Assembly: GCF_002863585.1 (NCBI RefSeq)
Contig: NZ_PGUY01000047.1
Location: 1-64,000, forward strand
Direction of reading: 5' to 3'
From: Peribacillus deserti
GTDB taxonomy: Bacteria > Bacillota > Bacilli > Bacillales > DSM-1321
DNA: 64,000 nt
This document shows, in pieces, positions 16,376 to 26,056 of the stretch. The notes beneath the pieces were generated by a model. That model did no database searches and was not told the origin of the DNA. It saw only the letters and a program-made list of their open reading frames with translations. The position numbers and the translations under genes are program-made. How positions within the stretch are numbered: the stretch's first letter is position 1; every line of letters begins with the position of its first letter.

Positions 16376-18355
16376 GTGAAGAATCAATTTGAGCTAGTCT
16401 CAAAGTACAGTCCTCAAGGAGACCAGCCTGAAGCAATTAAAAAACTTGTAGCAGGTCTTCGAGAGGGCAAGGAGTTCCAAACACTTCTTGGTGCCACAGG
16501 AACGGGTAAAACGTTCACCATATCTAATGTAATTCAGCAAGTGAATAAACCAACTCTTATCATTGCTCACAATAAAACGCTGGCAGGGCAGTTATACAGT
16601 GAATTTAAGGAGTTTTTCCCTAACAATGCTGTTGAATATTTCGTCAGTTATTATGACTACTTTCAGCCTGAAGCGTATGTTCCGTCAACGGATACATTTA
16701 TTGAAAAAGATTCCAGCATTAATGATGAAATAGATAAGCTTCGCCACTCTGCAACATCATCTTTATTCGAGCGCAAAGATGTTATTGTGATTGCAAGTGT
16801 TTCCTGTATATACGGCCTCGGTTCTCCGGAAGAGTACAGGGAAATGGTTTTATCCTTAAGGACCGGAATGGAGATTGAACGTAACCAGCTCTTAAGAAAA
16901 CTAGTAGATATTCAATATGAAAGAAATGATATTGACTTCCAGCGCGGAACATTCCGCGTACGAGGCGACGTGGTCGAGATATTCCCGGCTTCCAGGGATG
17001 AACATTGTATCCGTGTCGAATTCTTTGGCGATGAAATTGATCGAATCAGAGAAGTGGATGCATTAACAGGCGAGATATTAGCTGAACGTGACCATGTAGC
17101 TATATTCCCGGCATCCCACTTCGTTACCCGTGAAGAGAAAATGAGGATCGCGATACAGAATATTGAGAAAGAGCTTGAAGAACGGTTGGCTGAATTAAGG
17201 GAAGACAATAAGCTTCTTGAAGCACAGCGTCTGGAGCAGCGGACCCGCTATGATCTAGAAATGATGCGTGAGATGGGATTCTGTTCTGGAATAGAAAACT
17301 ATTCCCGACATCTTACTTTAAGACTTCCTGGTTCTACTCCATATACACTTATTGATTATTTTCCTAAAGATTTTCTTCTTGTTGTAGACGAATCCCATGT
17401 TTCCCTTCCGCAAATCCGCGGGATGTTTAACGGGGACCAGGCAAGAAAGCAAGTACTGGTTGATCATGGATTCCGACTCCCTTCAGCTATGGATAACCGT
17501 CCACTCCGCTTTGAAGAATTTGAAAAAAAGGTATATCAATCTATATATGTATCTGCAACACCTGGCCCGTATGAAATTGAGCATACACCTCAAATGATTG
17601 AGCAGATTATTCGGCCTACAGGATTATTGGATCCAGAGATCGAAATACGCCCGATCCAGGGTCAGATTGACGATTTAATCGGGGAAATCCAAGACCGGAT
17701 CCAAAAGAATGAAAGAGTGCTTATCACGACGCTGACAAAGAAAATGTCTGAAGACCTCACGGATTATCTTAAAGAAATTGGAATTAAGGTTCAATATCTT
17801 CATTCTGAGGTAAAAACACTAGAACGGATTGAGATTATCCGCGAATTAAGAATGGGTAAATACGATGTTCTAGTCGGGATCAACCTGCTTAGAGAAGGGC
17901 TGGATATCCCTGAAGTCTCACTTGTAGCCATTCTGGATGCGGATAAGGAAGGGTTCCTCCGTTCTGAAAGATCTCTTATCCAGACGATTGGCCGTGCTGC
18001 GCGTAATGCAAACGGGCATGTCATTATGTACGCCGACAAGATTACCAACAGCATGGAAATCGCAATACGAGAAACAAAACGCCGCCGTGAAATGCAGGAA
18101 GCTCACAATAAAGAGCACGGCATTACTCCAATGACGATTCAAAAAGAGATCCGAGATTCTATCCGGGCGACTCATGTTGCCGAGGAAGAGGAGACATATT
18201 CTCCAGCCGTTAAGCTAGGCAAGCTGAATAAGAAGGAACGAGAGAAAATGATTGCCGATATGGAAAAAGAAATGAAAGAAGCAGCAAAAGCATTGAACTT
18301 CGAAAGGGCTGCTGAGCTGCGGGATCTGTTATTAGAACTTAAAGCGGAAGGATGA
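16376..18355 (+). CDS. uvrB: Excinuclease ABC subunit B
   Basis: A 659-residue UvrB. It verifies damage, is loaded by UvrA, and recruits UvrC for incision in nucleotide-excision repair. Walker A is [10 protein letters not shown] (about residue 38); the beta-hairpin region is [21 protein letters not shown]; helicase motifs include VVDESHVS and QTIGRAARN; the C-terminal UVR motif is [14 protein letters not shown]. It starts with GTG at 16376, nine bases after GGAGG, which gives the usual N terminus [10 protein letters not shown]. It lies eight bases before uvrA. SOS control is suggested by the upstream LexA-like box. Confidence 0.97.
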   Translation: MKNQFELVSKYSPQGDQPEAIKKLVAGLREGKEFQTLLGATGTGKTFTISNVIQQVNKPTLIIAHNKTLAGQLYSEFKEFFPNNAVEYFVSYYDYFQPEAYVPSTDTFIEKDSSINDEIDKLRHSATSSLFERKDVIVIASVSCIYGLGSPEEYREMVLSLRTGMEIERNQLLRKLVDIQYERNDIDFQRGTFRVRGDVVEIFPASRDEHCIRVEFFGDEIDRIREVDALTGEILAERDHVAIFPASHFVTREEKMRIAIQNIEKELEERLAELREDNKLLEAQRLEQRTRYDLEMMREMGFCSGIENYSRHLTLRLPGSTPYTLIDYFPKDFLLVVDESHVSLPQIRGMFNGDQARKQVLVDHGFRLPSAMDNRPLRFEEFEKKVYQSIYVSATPGPYEIEHTPQMIEQIIRPTGLLDPEIEIRPIQGQIDDLIGEIQDRIQKNERVLITTLTKKMSEDLTDYLKEIGIKVQYLHSEVKTLERIEIIRELRMGKYDVLVGINLLREGLDIPEVSLVAILDADKEGFLRSERSLIQTIGRAARNANGHVIMYADKITNSMEIAIRETKRRREMQEAHNKEHGITPMTIQKEIRDSIRATHVAEEEETYSPAVKLGKLNKKEREKMIADMEKEMKEAAKALNFERAAELRDLLLELKAEG

Positions 18356-18362
18356 CATAAAT

Positions 18363-21242
18363 ATGGCTATGGATAAAATAGTTGTAAAAGGAGCCAGAGC
18401 CCACAATTTAAAAAACATTGACGTCACCATTCCGAGAGACAAACTTGTTGTGCTGACTGGGTTATCAGGGTCTGGGAAATCATCTCTGGCCTTTGATACG
18501 ATTTATGCGGAAGGGCAGAGGAGATATGTTGAGTCCCTCTCTGCCTACGCCCGCCAATTTTTAGGGCAGATGGATAAGCCTGATGTCGATGCGATTGAGG
18601 GCCTTTCTCCAGCTATTTCAATTGACCAAAAAACGACCAGCCGTAATCCCCGTTCCACAGTAGGTACTGTGACGGAGATTTACGATTATCTGCGTCTTTT
18701 GTTTGCACGGGTGGGCAGGCCGACCTGTCCCATCCACAATATAGAAATCAGCTCCCAGACCATTGAACAGATGGTCGATAGAGTTCTGCAGTATCCTGAA
18801 CGGACTAAGATGCAAGTTCTGGCACCAGTTATTTCTGGGCGTAAAGGAACCCATGTCAAAGTTCTCGAGGATATAAAAAAGCAGGGATACGTCCGTGTAA
18901 GAGTGGACGGAGAAATGTATGATGTCGGCGACGAAATCGAACTTGAGAAAAATAAAAAACATTCGATTGAAGTCATTGTTGACCGGATCGTCGTAAAGGA
19001 CGGAATACAAGGCCGTCTGGCGGATTCATTGGAAAGTGCTCTGAAGCTTGGGGATGGGAAGGTAGTTGTGGATGTCATTGGGGAGGAGGAGCTTCTCTTC
19101 AGTGAGCATCATGCATGTCCAATCTGTGGCTTTTCCATAAGCGAGTTAGAGCCGCGTATGTTTTCATTCAACAGTCCTTTTGGGGCTTGCCCAGACTGTG
19201 ATGGGCTGGGTTCTAAGCTTGAAGTGGATAAGGAGCTCGTTATCCCGATTAAGGATTTGACGCTGAGAAATCATGCGATTGCTCCGTGGGAACCAACCAG
19301 CTCCCAGTATTATCCACAGCTGCTTGAGGCCGTTGCCAACCACTATGGAATCGACCTGGATGTACCAGTGAAAGATCTGCCTTCACACCAGCTCGACAAA
19401 ATTTTGTATGGCTCGGCGGCTGACAAAATCTATTTCCGGTACGAAAATGATTTTGGACAGGTAAGGGAGAATTATATTAAATTCGAAGGTGTTATTAAAA
19501 ACGTCGAACGGCGATATAAGGAAACAAGTTCTGATTATATCCGAGAGCAGATGGAAAAGTATATGGCTCAGCATGACTGCCCAACATGTAAAGGGTATCG
19601 TCTGAAGAAAGAAACACTAGCCGTCCTTATACAGGGAAAGCATATTGGAGAAGTCACAAAGAAATCGATTGAAGAGTCATTGGATTTTTTCGAGAATCTT
19701 GAACTGACCGAGAAAGAAACTCAGATAGCCAGATTAATATTGCGTGAAATAAATGAAAGACTCGGGTTCCTTGCAAATGTAGGCCTTGAATATCTTACAT
19801 TAAGCCGTGCTGCCGGAACACTTTCTGGCGGTGAAGCGCAGCGGATCAGGCTGGCTACCCAGATTGGTTCCCGTCTGACAGGGGTTCTCTATATATTAGA
19901 TGAGCCTTCCATCGGCCTCCATCAGCGGGATAATGACAGGCTGATCGGGACTCTGCAGAACATGAGGGATATTGGAAATACCCTTATTGTGGTTGAACAT
20001 GACGAAGATACCATGTTTGCAGCCGATTATTTGATTGATGTCGGTCCAGGGGCTGGAGTACATGGAGGGAACATCGTATCTGCTGGAACTCCTGAGGAAG
20101 TGATGAACGACTCGAATTCCTTAACCGGTCAGTACCTTTCAGGGAAAAAGTTCATACCTCTCCCTCTAGAAAGAAGAAAACCGGATGGACGCTATATTGA
20201 GGTTAAAGGTGCAAAAGAAAACAACTTAAAAAACGTTAATGCTAAGTTCCCGCTAGGAACCTTTATTTCCGTAACCGGTGTTTCAGGGTCCGGAAAAAGT
20301 ACTTTAATCAATGAAATCCTTCACAAAGCACTGGCTAAGAAGCTTCATAAAGCTAAAAGCAGGCCGGGAGAACATAAAGAGATAAAGGGAATTGATTATC
20401 TTGATAAAGTAATTGATATTGATCAATCCCCTATAGGCCGGACACCAAGATCAAACCCGGCCACTTATACAGGTGTATTCGATGATATCCGTGACGTGTT
20501 TGCTTCTACAAATGAAGCAAAAGTCCGCGGATATAAAAAAGGAAGATTCAGCTTTAACGTAAAAGGAGGCCGCTGTGAGGCCTGCCGCGGTGATGGTATT
20601 ATCAAGATTGAAATGCATTTCCTGCCTGATGTCTATGTTCCGTGTGAAGTCTGTCATGGCAAACGATATAACCGTGAAACCCTAGAAGTAAAATATAAGG
20701 GCAAAAATATCGCAGATGTGCTGGATATGACCGTAGAAGATTCTCTTAGCTTCTTTGAAAACATTCCGAAAATCAGCCGCAAACTGCAGACCATTTTTGA
20801 TGTAGGGCTTGGCTATGTTAAATTAGGCCAGCCAGCAACAACATTATCAGAAGGAGAGGCGCAGAGGGTTAAGCTTGCTTCCGAGCTCCACCGCCGATCT
20901 ACGGGCCGTTCCTTCTATATCCTGGATGAGCCGACAACTGGACTTCATGTGGATGATATTGCACGTCTGCTTGTTGTCCTGCAAAGACTGGTTGATAACG
21001 GTGATACTGTATTAGTGATCGAACATAATCTGGATGTCATTAAAGCCGCAGATTATATCGTCGACCTGGGTCCAGAGGGCGGAGATAAGGGAGGGACCAT
21101 CCTTTCTTCGGGAACCCCGGAACAAATTGCAGAAGTAAAAGAATCTTATACGGGTAAGTATTTGCGTCCAATTCTTGAACGTGACCGTCAGCGGATGGAA
21201 AAGCTGATTGAGGAAAAAGAAAAACTTCATGCAAACACTTAA
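18363..21242 (+). CDS. uvrA: Excinuclease ABC subunit A
   Basis: A 959-residue UvrA, the damage-sensing ABC ATPase dimer of nucleotide-excision repair. Two ATPase halves are visible, with Walker [10 protein letters not shown] (about 33-41) and GVSGSGKST (about 640), and signatures [12 protein letters not shown] and [12 protein letters not shown]. Zinc modules are [20 protein letters not shown]...[12 protein letters not shown] and [10 protein letters not shown]...CEVC. The length is normal. GAAGGA is 11 bases before the ATG. It is co-transcribed with uvrB. Confidence 0.97.
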   Translation: MAMDKIVVKGARAHNLKNIDVTIPRDKLVVLTGLSGSGKSSLAFDTIYAEGQRRYVESLSAYARQFLGQMDKPDVDAIEGLSPAISIDQKTTSRNPRSTVGTVTEIYDYLRLLFARVGRPTCPIHNIEISSQTIEQMVDRVLQYPERTKMQVLAPVISGRKGTHVKVLEDIKKQGYVRVRVDGEMYDVGDEIELEKNKKHSIEVIVDRIVVKDGIQGRLADSLESALKLGDGKVVVDVIGEEELLFSEHHACPICGFSISELEPRMFSFNSPFGACPDCDGLGSKLEVDKELVIPIKDLTLRNHAIAPWEPTSSQYYPQLLEAVANHYGIDLDVPVKDLPSHQLDKILYGSAADKIYFRYENDFGQVRENYIKFEGVIKNVERRYKETSSDYIREQMEKYMAQHDCPTCKGYRLKKETLAVLIQGKHIGEVTKKSIEESLDFFENLELTEKETQIARLILREINERLGFLANVGLEYLTLSRAAGTLSGGEAQRIRLATQIGSRLTGVLYILDEPSIGLHQRDNDRLIGTLQNMRDIGNTLIVVEHDEDTMFAADYLIDVGPGAGVHGGNIVSAGTPEEVMNDSNSLTGQYLSGKKFIPLPLERRKPDGRYIEVKGAKENNLKNVNAKFPLGTFISVTGVSGSGKSTLINEILHKALAKKLHKAKSRPGEHKEIKGIDYLDKVIDIDQSPIGRTPRSNPATYTGVFDDIRDVFASTNEAKVRGYKKGRFSFNVKGGRCEACRGDGIIKIEMHFLPDVYVPCEVCHGKRYNRETLEVKYKGKNIADVLDMTVEDSLSFFENIPKISRKLQTIFDVGLGYVKLGQPATTLSEGEAQRVKLASELHRRSTGRSFYILDEPTTGLHVDDIARLLVVLQRLVDNGDTVLVIEHNLDVIKAADYIVDLGPEGGDKGGTILSSGTPEQIAEVKESYTGKYLRPILERDRQRMEKLIEEKEKLHANT

Positions 21243-21268
21243 GCAAGCCGAAAAGGCTTGCTTTTTTG
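21241..21268 (+). terminator. Terminator of uvrBA
   Basis: AAGCAAGCC and GGCTTGCTT (21241-21263) with a GAAAA loop, then a T-run. Confidence 0.9.
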
Positions 21269-21302
21269 TGTTTTTACTCACAAAGAGTCGAAAGAAAAAT
21301 TA

Positions 21303-21316
21303 ATCAAACGTTTGAT
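21303..21316. promoter_or_regulatory. Perfect 14-bp palindrome, possible operator
   Basis: ATCAAACGTTTGAT has full two-fold symmetry. It lies 105 bp upstream of the sigma-W-type promoter. No regulator is assigned. Confidence 0.35.
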
Positions 21317-21420
21317 AGGAAATGAAAAGAGGGTTTATTTCCGGGGAAATCTTGAAAAAAAGCTTAAAAAGCATGTCACATCGTTATGTCGAAATATATG
21401 ATCTAACTTCATGCTCTGCA

Positions 21421-21447
21421 TGAAACTTTTTCGTAAGCCATAACGTA
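21421..21447 (+). promoter_or_regulatory. Sigma-W-type ECF promoter of yvlABCD
   Basis: TGAAAC (21421-21426), a 17-bp spacer and CGTA (21444-21447) fit the ECF sigma-W consensus. The B. subtilis yvlABCD operon is a known sigma-W target, which supports the call. Confidence 0.8.
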
Positions 21448-21532
21448 ATAATTAACAACAATTAAATCGCATCCGAGATCATGCCTATTGGAGTGTCCGG
21501 GATTAATCACAAGAATTAGAGGAGAATGACAA

Positions 21533-21835
21533 ATGGATACAAATAAGATATTAGCTTCCCTAAGTTACTTTAGTATATTTTTCGCCCCTTTCTTACTGCC
21601 TATCATTTTATATTTTGTTTCCGATGACTATTTTGTTAAAGAACATTCCAAAAAGGCTTTGGTTTCCCATTTGATTCCGTTTCTCGGGATACTGTTCATC
21701 ATTTTAGGAGCGGTCGGTGATTTTACAGGCGGAGGCCTGCCTATTTTTTCATTCTTAGGAGTGGGTCTGTATGGTTTACTATGCTTTATTGTATTGATTT
21801 GGAATATTGTTAAAGGAATCAAAGTATTAAAGTAA
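21533..21835 (+). CDS. yvlA: YvlA-like DUF4870 membrane protein
   Basis: A 100-residue protein with three membrane helices. MDTNKILASLSYFSIFFAPF and the VKEHSKKALVSHLIPFLGI segment are typical of DUF4870 proteins. It is the first gene of the yvlABCD-like operon and is preceded by the sigma-W-type promoter. The molecular function is unknown; the operon belongs to the envelope-stress response in B. subtilis. The GAGGAG site is close to the ATG at 21533. Confidence 0.8.
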   Translation: MDTNKILASLSYFSIFFAPFLLPIILYFVSDDYFVKEHSKKALVSHLIPFLGILFIILGAVGDFTGGGLPIFSFLGVGLYGLLCFIVLIWNIVKGIKVLK

Positions 21836-21860
21836 TAGTGTAATTTGAGGAGGGATCTCG

Positions 21861-22985
21861 GTGAAGGAAGAAAGAATACGTATCCTTGAAATGATTGAAC
21901 AAGGGAAACTGACTGCTGCGGAAGCTCTTACATTATTAGAACAGCTTGAAAAAGCAGATGCACAGGTGGCGGCCAAGCAGAAAGATATGATTAATGAGCT
22001 TTCTCCAGCGGCTTCATCCCATCAGTCAGCCGGAAAGCCATTGAAAGAGGAGACATTCAACCAAAAGGTACTGGTGGCAAAGGATAAGCTCTTTGATTTT
22101 GTGGATACAGCCTTATCAAAAATTAAAGATGTGGATTTGGACTTGAATTTTGGTACGTTTAGAGAGATAGAGCATATCTTCCAGATTCCGGATCCTGACT
22201 TTACTGAGATCATCACCGATGTATCGAACGGCACAATCGAATTAATCCCCTGGGCCAGCCAGGAAGTCCGGGCCGAGTGCAAAGTAAAGGTATACCGGGT
22301 GAAGGATGATTTAGAAGCAGTACGTGAATTTATGAAAGAAACGATTTTTCAAGTGGAGAGTGGGGTCTTTCATTTCAGCAATGGGCAGAAGTGGATGAAA
22401 GTTGCAGCAAAGGTCTTCGTACCTGACCGGAATTATAAAAAGATCAAAATCAGGATGTTTAATGGTTCTGCCCTGGGAGAAAAGCTGCAGGTACAAAAAA
22501 TAAATGCGAAAACCGCCAATGGAAAAATCATATTAGCTGAGTTAAGGGGAAAAGAAGCTGAATTTGAAACAGCAAATGGGCATATTACGCTGGAGAGATC
22601 ACATTTCCAATCCGTGGAGGCAGAAACGATTAACGGACCCATCACGGTAAGCGGATCTTACGAACGAGCGGATGTACATTCCTTCAATGGTCATATTGAG
22701 TGCAGAATAGATAATAAAGAATGTGAAAGCATCCGGGCAAAAGCGGTGACAGGCAGTATAGATCTTTTTCTTCCCGCTGGTGCCGCGATTGATGGGGATC
22801 TGAAAACAAACCTGGGAGGCTTTAACATAAATCTCGGAGGAATAGATGTAGTCGAGGAAAAAAGTGATGTCGGCAAAAAAAGCCTGCGTTTCAAAGCGGA
22901 CCATCAATCTCAGAAGAAAATTTTGGTGTCGGGAGAAACTATGTCCGGATCTATTTCTGTAAACAGGGATGTCTTGGAGGCATAG
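21861..22985 (+). CDS. yvlB: YvlB-like DUF4097 protein
   Basis: A 374-residue protein. Residues 1-30 form a SHOCT-like helical pair (RIRILEMIEQGKLTAAEALT), followed by a variable linker and a long right-handed beta-repeat region (about 190-370) of the DUF4097 type, with recurring (A/T)xNGxI turns such as KTANGKIILAEL, ETANGHITLERS and HSFNGHIECRI. It has no signal peptide. It starts with GTG at 21861 behind GAGGAGGG. Operon neighbours are all envelope-stress proteins. The function is unknown. Confidence 0.85.
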   Translation: MKEERIRILEMIEQGKLTAAEALTLLEQLEKADAQVAAKQKDMINELSPAASSHQSAGKPLKEETFNQKVLVAKDKLFDFVDTALSKIKDVDLDLNFGTFREIEHIFQIPDPDFTEIITDVSNGTIELIPWASQEVRAECKVKVYRVKDDLEAVREFMKETIFQVESGVFHFSNGQKWMKVAAKVFVPDRNYKKIKIRMFNGSALGEKLQVQKINAKTANGKIILAELRGKEAEFETANGHITLERSHFQSVEAETINGPITVSGSYERADVHSFNGHIECRIDNKECESIRAKAVTGSIDLFLPAGAAIDGDLKTNLGGFNINLGGIDVVEEKSDVGKKSLRFKADHQSQKKILVSGETMSGSISVNRDVLEA

Positions 22986-23007
22986 TGTTTGAAAGGGGTA
23001 TAAACAG

Positions 23008-23205
23008 TTGAGAAAAAAATTAATAAGATCGAAAACCAACCGGAAAGTAGGAGGGGTGCTTGGAGGATTAGCGCAGTCCTTCGGGATCAACACTACTCTT
23101 CTGCGGTTAGTTTTCATTATAGCCCTTATCTCCACAGGGTTTACACTGGCTTTCGTATATTTAATTTTCATGTTCATTCTCCCAAATGAGGGGGATCAGT
23201 TTTGA
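23008..23205 (+). CDS. yvlC: YvlC-like PspC-domain protein
   Basis: A 65-residue PspC-domain protein. The sequence has the family motif KVGGVLGGLAQSFGI followed by one or two membrane helices (LRLVFIIALISTGFTLAFVYLIFMFILP). PspC proteins take part in phage-shock-type responses to membrane damage. It starts with TTG at 23008, nine bases after AAAGGGG. Its stop overlaps the start of the next gene by four bases. Confidence 0.87.
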   Translation: MRKKLIRSKTNRKVGGVLGGLAQSFGINTTLLRLVFIIALISTGFTLAFVYLIFMFILPNEGDQF

Positions 23206-23555
23206 AATGGCTGCTTAAGCTGGTTCTTAATGCCATCATATTTATCCTGCTGGCAAATTATCTGCATGGCATTTACCTATCAGGGTTGGGGGCTGCCTTA
23301 GGAGCGAGTCTGCTTTTATCACTGCTGAATATGATTGTCCGTCCAATCTTGATATTGCTTACTCTACCGGTTACAATCCTCACCCTGGGGCTGTTCATCC
23401 TTGTCATTAATGCTGTAACATTGATGCTGACCGATGGCCTTATGGGAGAAGCTTTTGAGATTGCGGGCTTTGGCACTGCAGTAGTTGCTGCGCTGGTAAT
23501 GGCCCTTTTGAATATTATCATCAATAGCCTGCTGAAAGAAGAGAAACGAAAGTAA
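23202..23555 (+). CDS. yvlD: YvlD-like phage-holin family 4 membrane protein
   Basis: A 117-residue protein with about four membrane helices and the NMIVRPILILLTLPVTILTLG motif of this family (formerly 'phage holin family 4'). It starts with TTG overlapping the TGA of yvlC (TTGA), indicating tight coupling. The role in the stress operon is unknown; the family name does not mean it is a phage holin. Confidence 0.85.
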   Translation: MKWLLKLVLNAIIFILLANYLHGIYLSGLGAALGASLLLSLLNMIVRPILILLTLPVTILTLGLFILVINAVTLMLTDGLMGEAFEIAGFGTAVVAALVMALLNIIINSLLKEEKRK

Positions 23556-23560
23556 AGGAA

Positions 23561-23592
23561 TGGCGCTGGCATTACTGTCAGCGCTATTTTTT
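23561..23592 (+). terminator. Terminator of yvlABCD
   Basis: TGGCGCTG and CAGCGCTA form the stem, followed by TTTTTTG. Confidence 0.8.
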
Positions 23593-23644
23593 GTTTCTAA
23601 ATAAGACAAGGAAAAGAGGTGCATATCGTGCGGCTGTCCTAGGG

Positions 23645-23661
23645 TTCCGAATAATTCGGAA
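23645..23661. promoter_or_regulatory. Perfect 17-bp dyad between two terminators
   Basis: TTCCGAA-TAA-TTCGGAA has 7-bp perfect arms. It lies between the yvlD and amidase terminators, so no transcript obviously needs it. Function unknown. Confidence 0.35.
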
Positions 23662-23683
23662 TATAACCTCTCTGCAAAAGATC

Positions 23684-23716
23684 ACAAAAAATCCCGGAAG
23701 AAAGATTTTCCGGGAT
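23684..23716 (-). terminator. Terminator of the amidase gene
   Basis: On the minus strand ATCCCGGAA and TTCCGGGAT form the stem and TTTTTTG follows. Confidence 0.85.
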
Positions 23717-23731
23717 AAGTTTAAGAAAGCG

Positions 23732-24487
23732 CTAAAGAATAGAAGCGTCGAATCCTGCTTTTTTTAATTGTTTAACGAGTTCTTCTGCATTTTTCCTGTC
23801 ACTAAAGGCTCCGACCTGGACCTTATGAAGATCTTCCGAAGGCTTCGAAGGGGGAGTTGCTGGTTCAGCTGGAGCAGGCATGGCAGGAGCTGGTTTTGCC
23901 GCAGGGGGTTTAGCAGGAGCTGGTTTTGGTTTGGCCTTCAGGCCGTATTGCTGGGCTAAGGCCTTAACGATTGCCTCTGCACAGGCCTTTCTGTAATAAT
24001 CTGAACGAAGCAATTTGATGTCCCTTCGGCTGGTCATAAAGCCGCATTCGATTAAGATGGCGGTCATGCTGCTTTCCCGGAGTACGTGGAAATCAGCTGT
24101 TTTAACTCCCCGGTCCTTCACACCGGTTTTGTTGATCAGGCTGGCTTGTACTTTTTTTGCCAATGCAAGGGATTCTTTAGGCTTTGAGGTGTGAATATAT
24201 GTTTCAATACCTTCTGCATCCACCCAAGCTGTTCCATTTCCGGCTGCATTTGCATGTATGGATACATATACATCAACGCCCAGTGAATTTGCAAAATCGG
24301 TACGCTGTTTAAGCGGCACATCATTTTTATCAGAATGGGCAAAATAGACGGTTACATTCTGATAGGTCAGAAGACTTTCTTTGGCATAACTGGCGACAGC
24401 ACGGTTAAATTCGTATTCTTTAAAACCATCAGGGCTTCGTTTGCCGGGTGTGTTATAGCCATGCCCGGCATCGAGCATGAATTTCAT
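23732..24487 (-). CDS. N-acetylmuramoyl-L-alanine amidase with short SPOR-like tail
   Basis: A 251-residue Zn-dependent Amidase_3 that would cut the amide bond between muramic acid and the stem peptide. Ligands are visible in order: His in MLDAGHGYN, Glu in FKEYEFN, His in VSIHANA, and the catalytic Glu in LIECGFM. A Pro/Ala/Lys-rich linker (about 175-215) precedes a C-terminal half-SPOR repeat, VQVGAFSDRKNAEELVKQLK, as in the mother-cell lysis enzyme CwlC. There is no signal peptide, also as in CwlC. GGGAG eight bases before the ATG at 24487 sets the start. A sporulation or prophage origin is possible. Confidence 0.88.
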   Translation of the reverse strand: MKFMLDAGHGYNTPGKRSPDGFKEYEFNRAVASYAKESLLTYQNVTVYFAHSDKNDVPLKQRTDFANSLGVDVYVSIHANAAGNGTAWVDAEGIETYIHTSKPKESLALAKKVQASLINKTGVKDRGVKTADFHVLRESSMTAILIECGFMTSRRDIKLLRSDYYRKACAEAIVKALAQQYGLKAKPKPAPAKPPAAKPAPAMPAPAEPATPPSKPSEDLHKVQVGAFSDRKNAEELVKQLKKAGFDASIL

Positions 24488-24720
24488 ATGCAAAACTCCC
24501 ATCTTTAGGAATGACTTGTCCATTATTAATATATGAAGTTTTGTCGAAAAAGGAGTCAGTTTACAGAAAAAAGGATTAAGATATCCCTGGCTTGGGGAGA
24601 ACGTTGCCTGGTTCCTTAGGAACGTGAATCTGCCATACTAGGGAAACCGTTTCAAATATAGAGTTACGTAATGATTCTAGGCTCTTTTCTAAAAGATTGT
24701 TGTTTTTTACTAAGTTTGTG
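24488..24720. other. Non-coding stretch without recognised features
   Basis: AT-rich spacer upstream of the amidase. The start of a repeat-like segment (TTAAACAGTTGATTGGA, then GGTGCGAGACTCC at about 24755) follows it. No gene or clear promoter was identified. Confidence 0.4.
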
Positions 24721-24734
24721 AATCTATTCTATTG

Positions 24735-24773
24735 TTAAACAGTTGATTGGATGTAAGGTGCGAGACTCCTTGA
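24735..24773. repeat. Left-end fragment of a Bacillaceae intergenic repeat
   Basis: AACAGTTGATTGGA followed by GGTGCGAGACTCC resembles the beginning of a widespread Bacillaceae intergenic repeat whose far end resembles the R1 tail (TCAACCCC...GAAAACAG). The identification rests on memory of similar sequences and is tentative. Confidence 0.4.
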
Positions 24774-24850
24774 TCCAGCTCAAGGCTTTAGACCCTCGAG
24801 TCATAAGCCAATCCGTCTATGGGGAGAAAAGCACTCCCCACAGCCGGCTC

Positions 24851-24997
24851 GTCTTATGCTTGGCTGACGCACGATGCACATGATGTGCGAGCCAGGCGGG
24901 GCCACAGGACGTGGCCGTTCAAGCGTGGTAAGTGCGACTAAGCTTCTGTCTTCACTGTCGTTCGCCAATCAGCAAGTCTTCTTTATCGGGTCTCTGC
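24851..24997. repeat. Dispersed repeat R2, copy 1 (147 bp)
   Basis: It pairs base for base with 25183-25328 at most positions: GTCTTATGC, GCACGATGCACA, GATGTGCGAGCCAGGCGGGG, CCACAGGACGTGGCC, TCAAGCGTGGTAAG, GCGACTAAGCTTCTGTCTTC and CCAATCAGCAAGTCTTCTTT are shared. It contains inverted pairs (GGCCACAGGACGTGGCC). Confidence 0.85.
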
Positions 24998-25182
24998 CTG
25001 CCAAATTGTTTAGAATTTTATATCAATTGGGATTATCACTGAGCGTTTAATATTTATATGTTGGGCAGGCACCGCTTTCCGCTTTTCTGTGCGGGAGTAG
25101 CGGGTATTGTCCAGCTCCGGACTGACACCGCGGGTCTAGCCAATCGCCATTAAAAGGCAAAATCGGCCTTTTACTGCCGCTA

Positions 25183-25328
25183 GTCTTATGCCGGGCTAAC
25201 GCACGATGCACAGGATGTGCGAGCCAGGCGGGGCCACAGGACGTGGCCATTCAAGCGTGGTAAGGGCGACTAAGCTTCTGTCTTCGCTGTCGCTTGCCAA
25301 TCAGCAAGTCTTCTTTATCAGGTTCTGC
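25183..25328. repeat. Dispersed repeat R2, copy 2 (146 bp)
   Basis: Second copy, direct orientation, 332 bp downstream of the first. It is preceded by TTGTCCAGCTCCGGACTGA, a sequence type I recognise as a common Bacillaceae intergenic repeat start. The two copies differ by about a dozen substitutions. Confidence 0.85.
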
Positions 25329-25335
25329 TTTTCTT

Positions 25336-25542
25336 TTAGCGTCTTGCCTCTAATTAAAAAGATCATCATTCTGCTTTTGGATGGATCTTTTCTTGAAAAG
25401 ACCGTCCTCCGCTTTTCGATCAGGTGAGACCCCACAGGCGAAGCCGAGGAGGCTCAAGCAGCCCGCCCCTAAGGTCCGCGAGCATCCTCACGTTCCAATC
25501 AACCCCCTTGTACAATAACAATCAAAGTTTACGAAAACAGCC
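25336..25542. repeat. Dispersed repeat R1, copy 3 (about 207 bp)
   Basis: It aligns with 5204-5407 along its whole length and abuts R2 copy 2, making a composite repeat cluster. It ends in TTTACGAAAACAGCC. Confidence 0.8.
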
Positions 25543-25663
25543 TTATACTAAAAGCTTGTAGTAAAAGTTTATTCCATGCCTGTTGAACCCTCACGCCTGT
25601 ATACAGGGAGAGAATTGCGGTCCATTTTTATTGAAAAACCGCTATTTGGGGGGAGATGAACTA

Positions 25664-25945
25664 CACTTTGGTTCCCTTTTTTATCACTTTAGTTCCTGGC
25701 TCCTGGAAATATGCGTTTTGGAGGAGGTTTTCCTCCAAAAGAAAAGGAAGCAGTTTAATTCCTCATGGCTTATGCTTAACTCTAAGGGAAATATGCTTAT
25801 CTTCGGCAGGTTTATGCTTACTTTTATAGGTTTTATGCTTATGTTTTCAACGTTTATGCTGATCTCTCTTCCTCCAATGCTTAAGTATAGTGCTTTATGC
25901 TTATCCAGCTGCCTTTATGCTTTTCTTTTGAGGAATATGCTGATT
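25664..25945. repeat. Phased array A: TATGCT motif every 20-21 bp
   Basis: TATGCT (or AATGCT) begins at 25771, 25792, 25813, 25834, 25855, 25876, 25896, 25916 and 25936: nine units at exactly 21, 21, 21, 21, 21, 20, 20 and 20 bp. The usual form is TTTATGCTTAT with variable DNA between. Upstream, GGTTCC/AGTTCC at 25670 and 25691 are also 21 bp apart. The reading frame spanning it translates the motif into MLIF/MLTF repeats and is not a plausible gene. Confidence 0.75.
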
Positions 25946-26005
25946 CGCCCAGCGTAAATCTTCTGTGTATTGGCAGGGCTCGTTTTAAAGCAGCACAGCA
26001 AGAAG

Positions 26006-26034
26006 GCTGCCGAGACGTTCTCGACAGCCTGGGT
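26006..26034 (-). terminator. Hairpin after nagB
   Basis: AGGCTG...CGAG and CTCG...CAGCCT form a strong stem, but the T-run on the minus strand is poor, so termination is uncertain. Confidence 0.45.
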
Positions 26035-26056
26035 ATTTCTAACATTAGAATCCAGT

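Noticed and set aside
22599-23177. 192-codon minus-strand frame opposite yvlB/yvlC
   Set aside because: It is antisense to well-supported genes with sigma-W-type promoter and ribosome sites; no homology recognised.
23202-23555. Phage origin for YvlD because of the holin-family name
   Set aside because: The gene sits in the conserved yvlABCD operon; the family name is historical and no phage genes are nearby.
24628-24660. cre-like GAAACCGTTTC
   Set aside because: Several consensus positions fail and no promoter or gene lies close by.
25583-25957. 124-codon open frame
   Set aside because: It spans array A and translates TTATGCTTA-like motifs. No ribosome site, and composition is unlike a protein.
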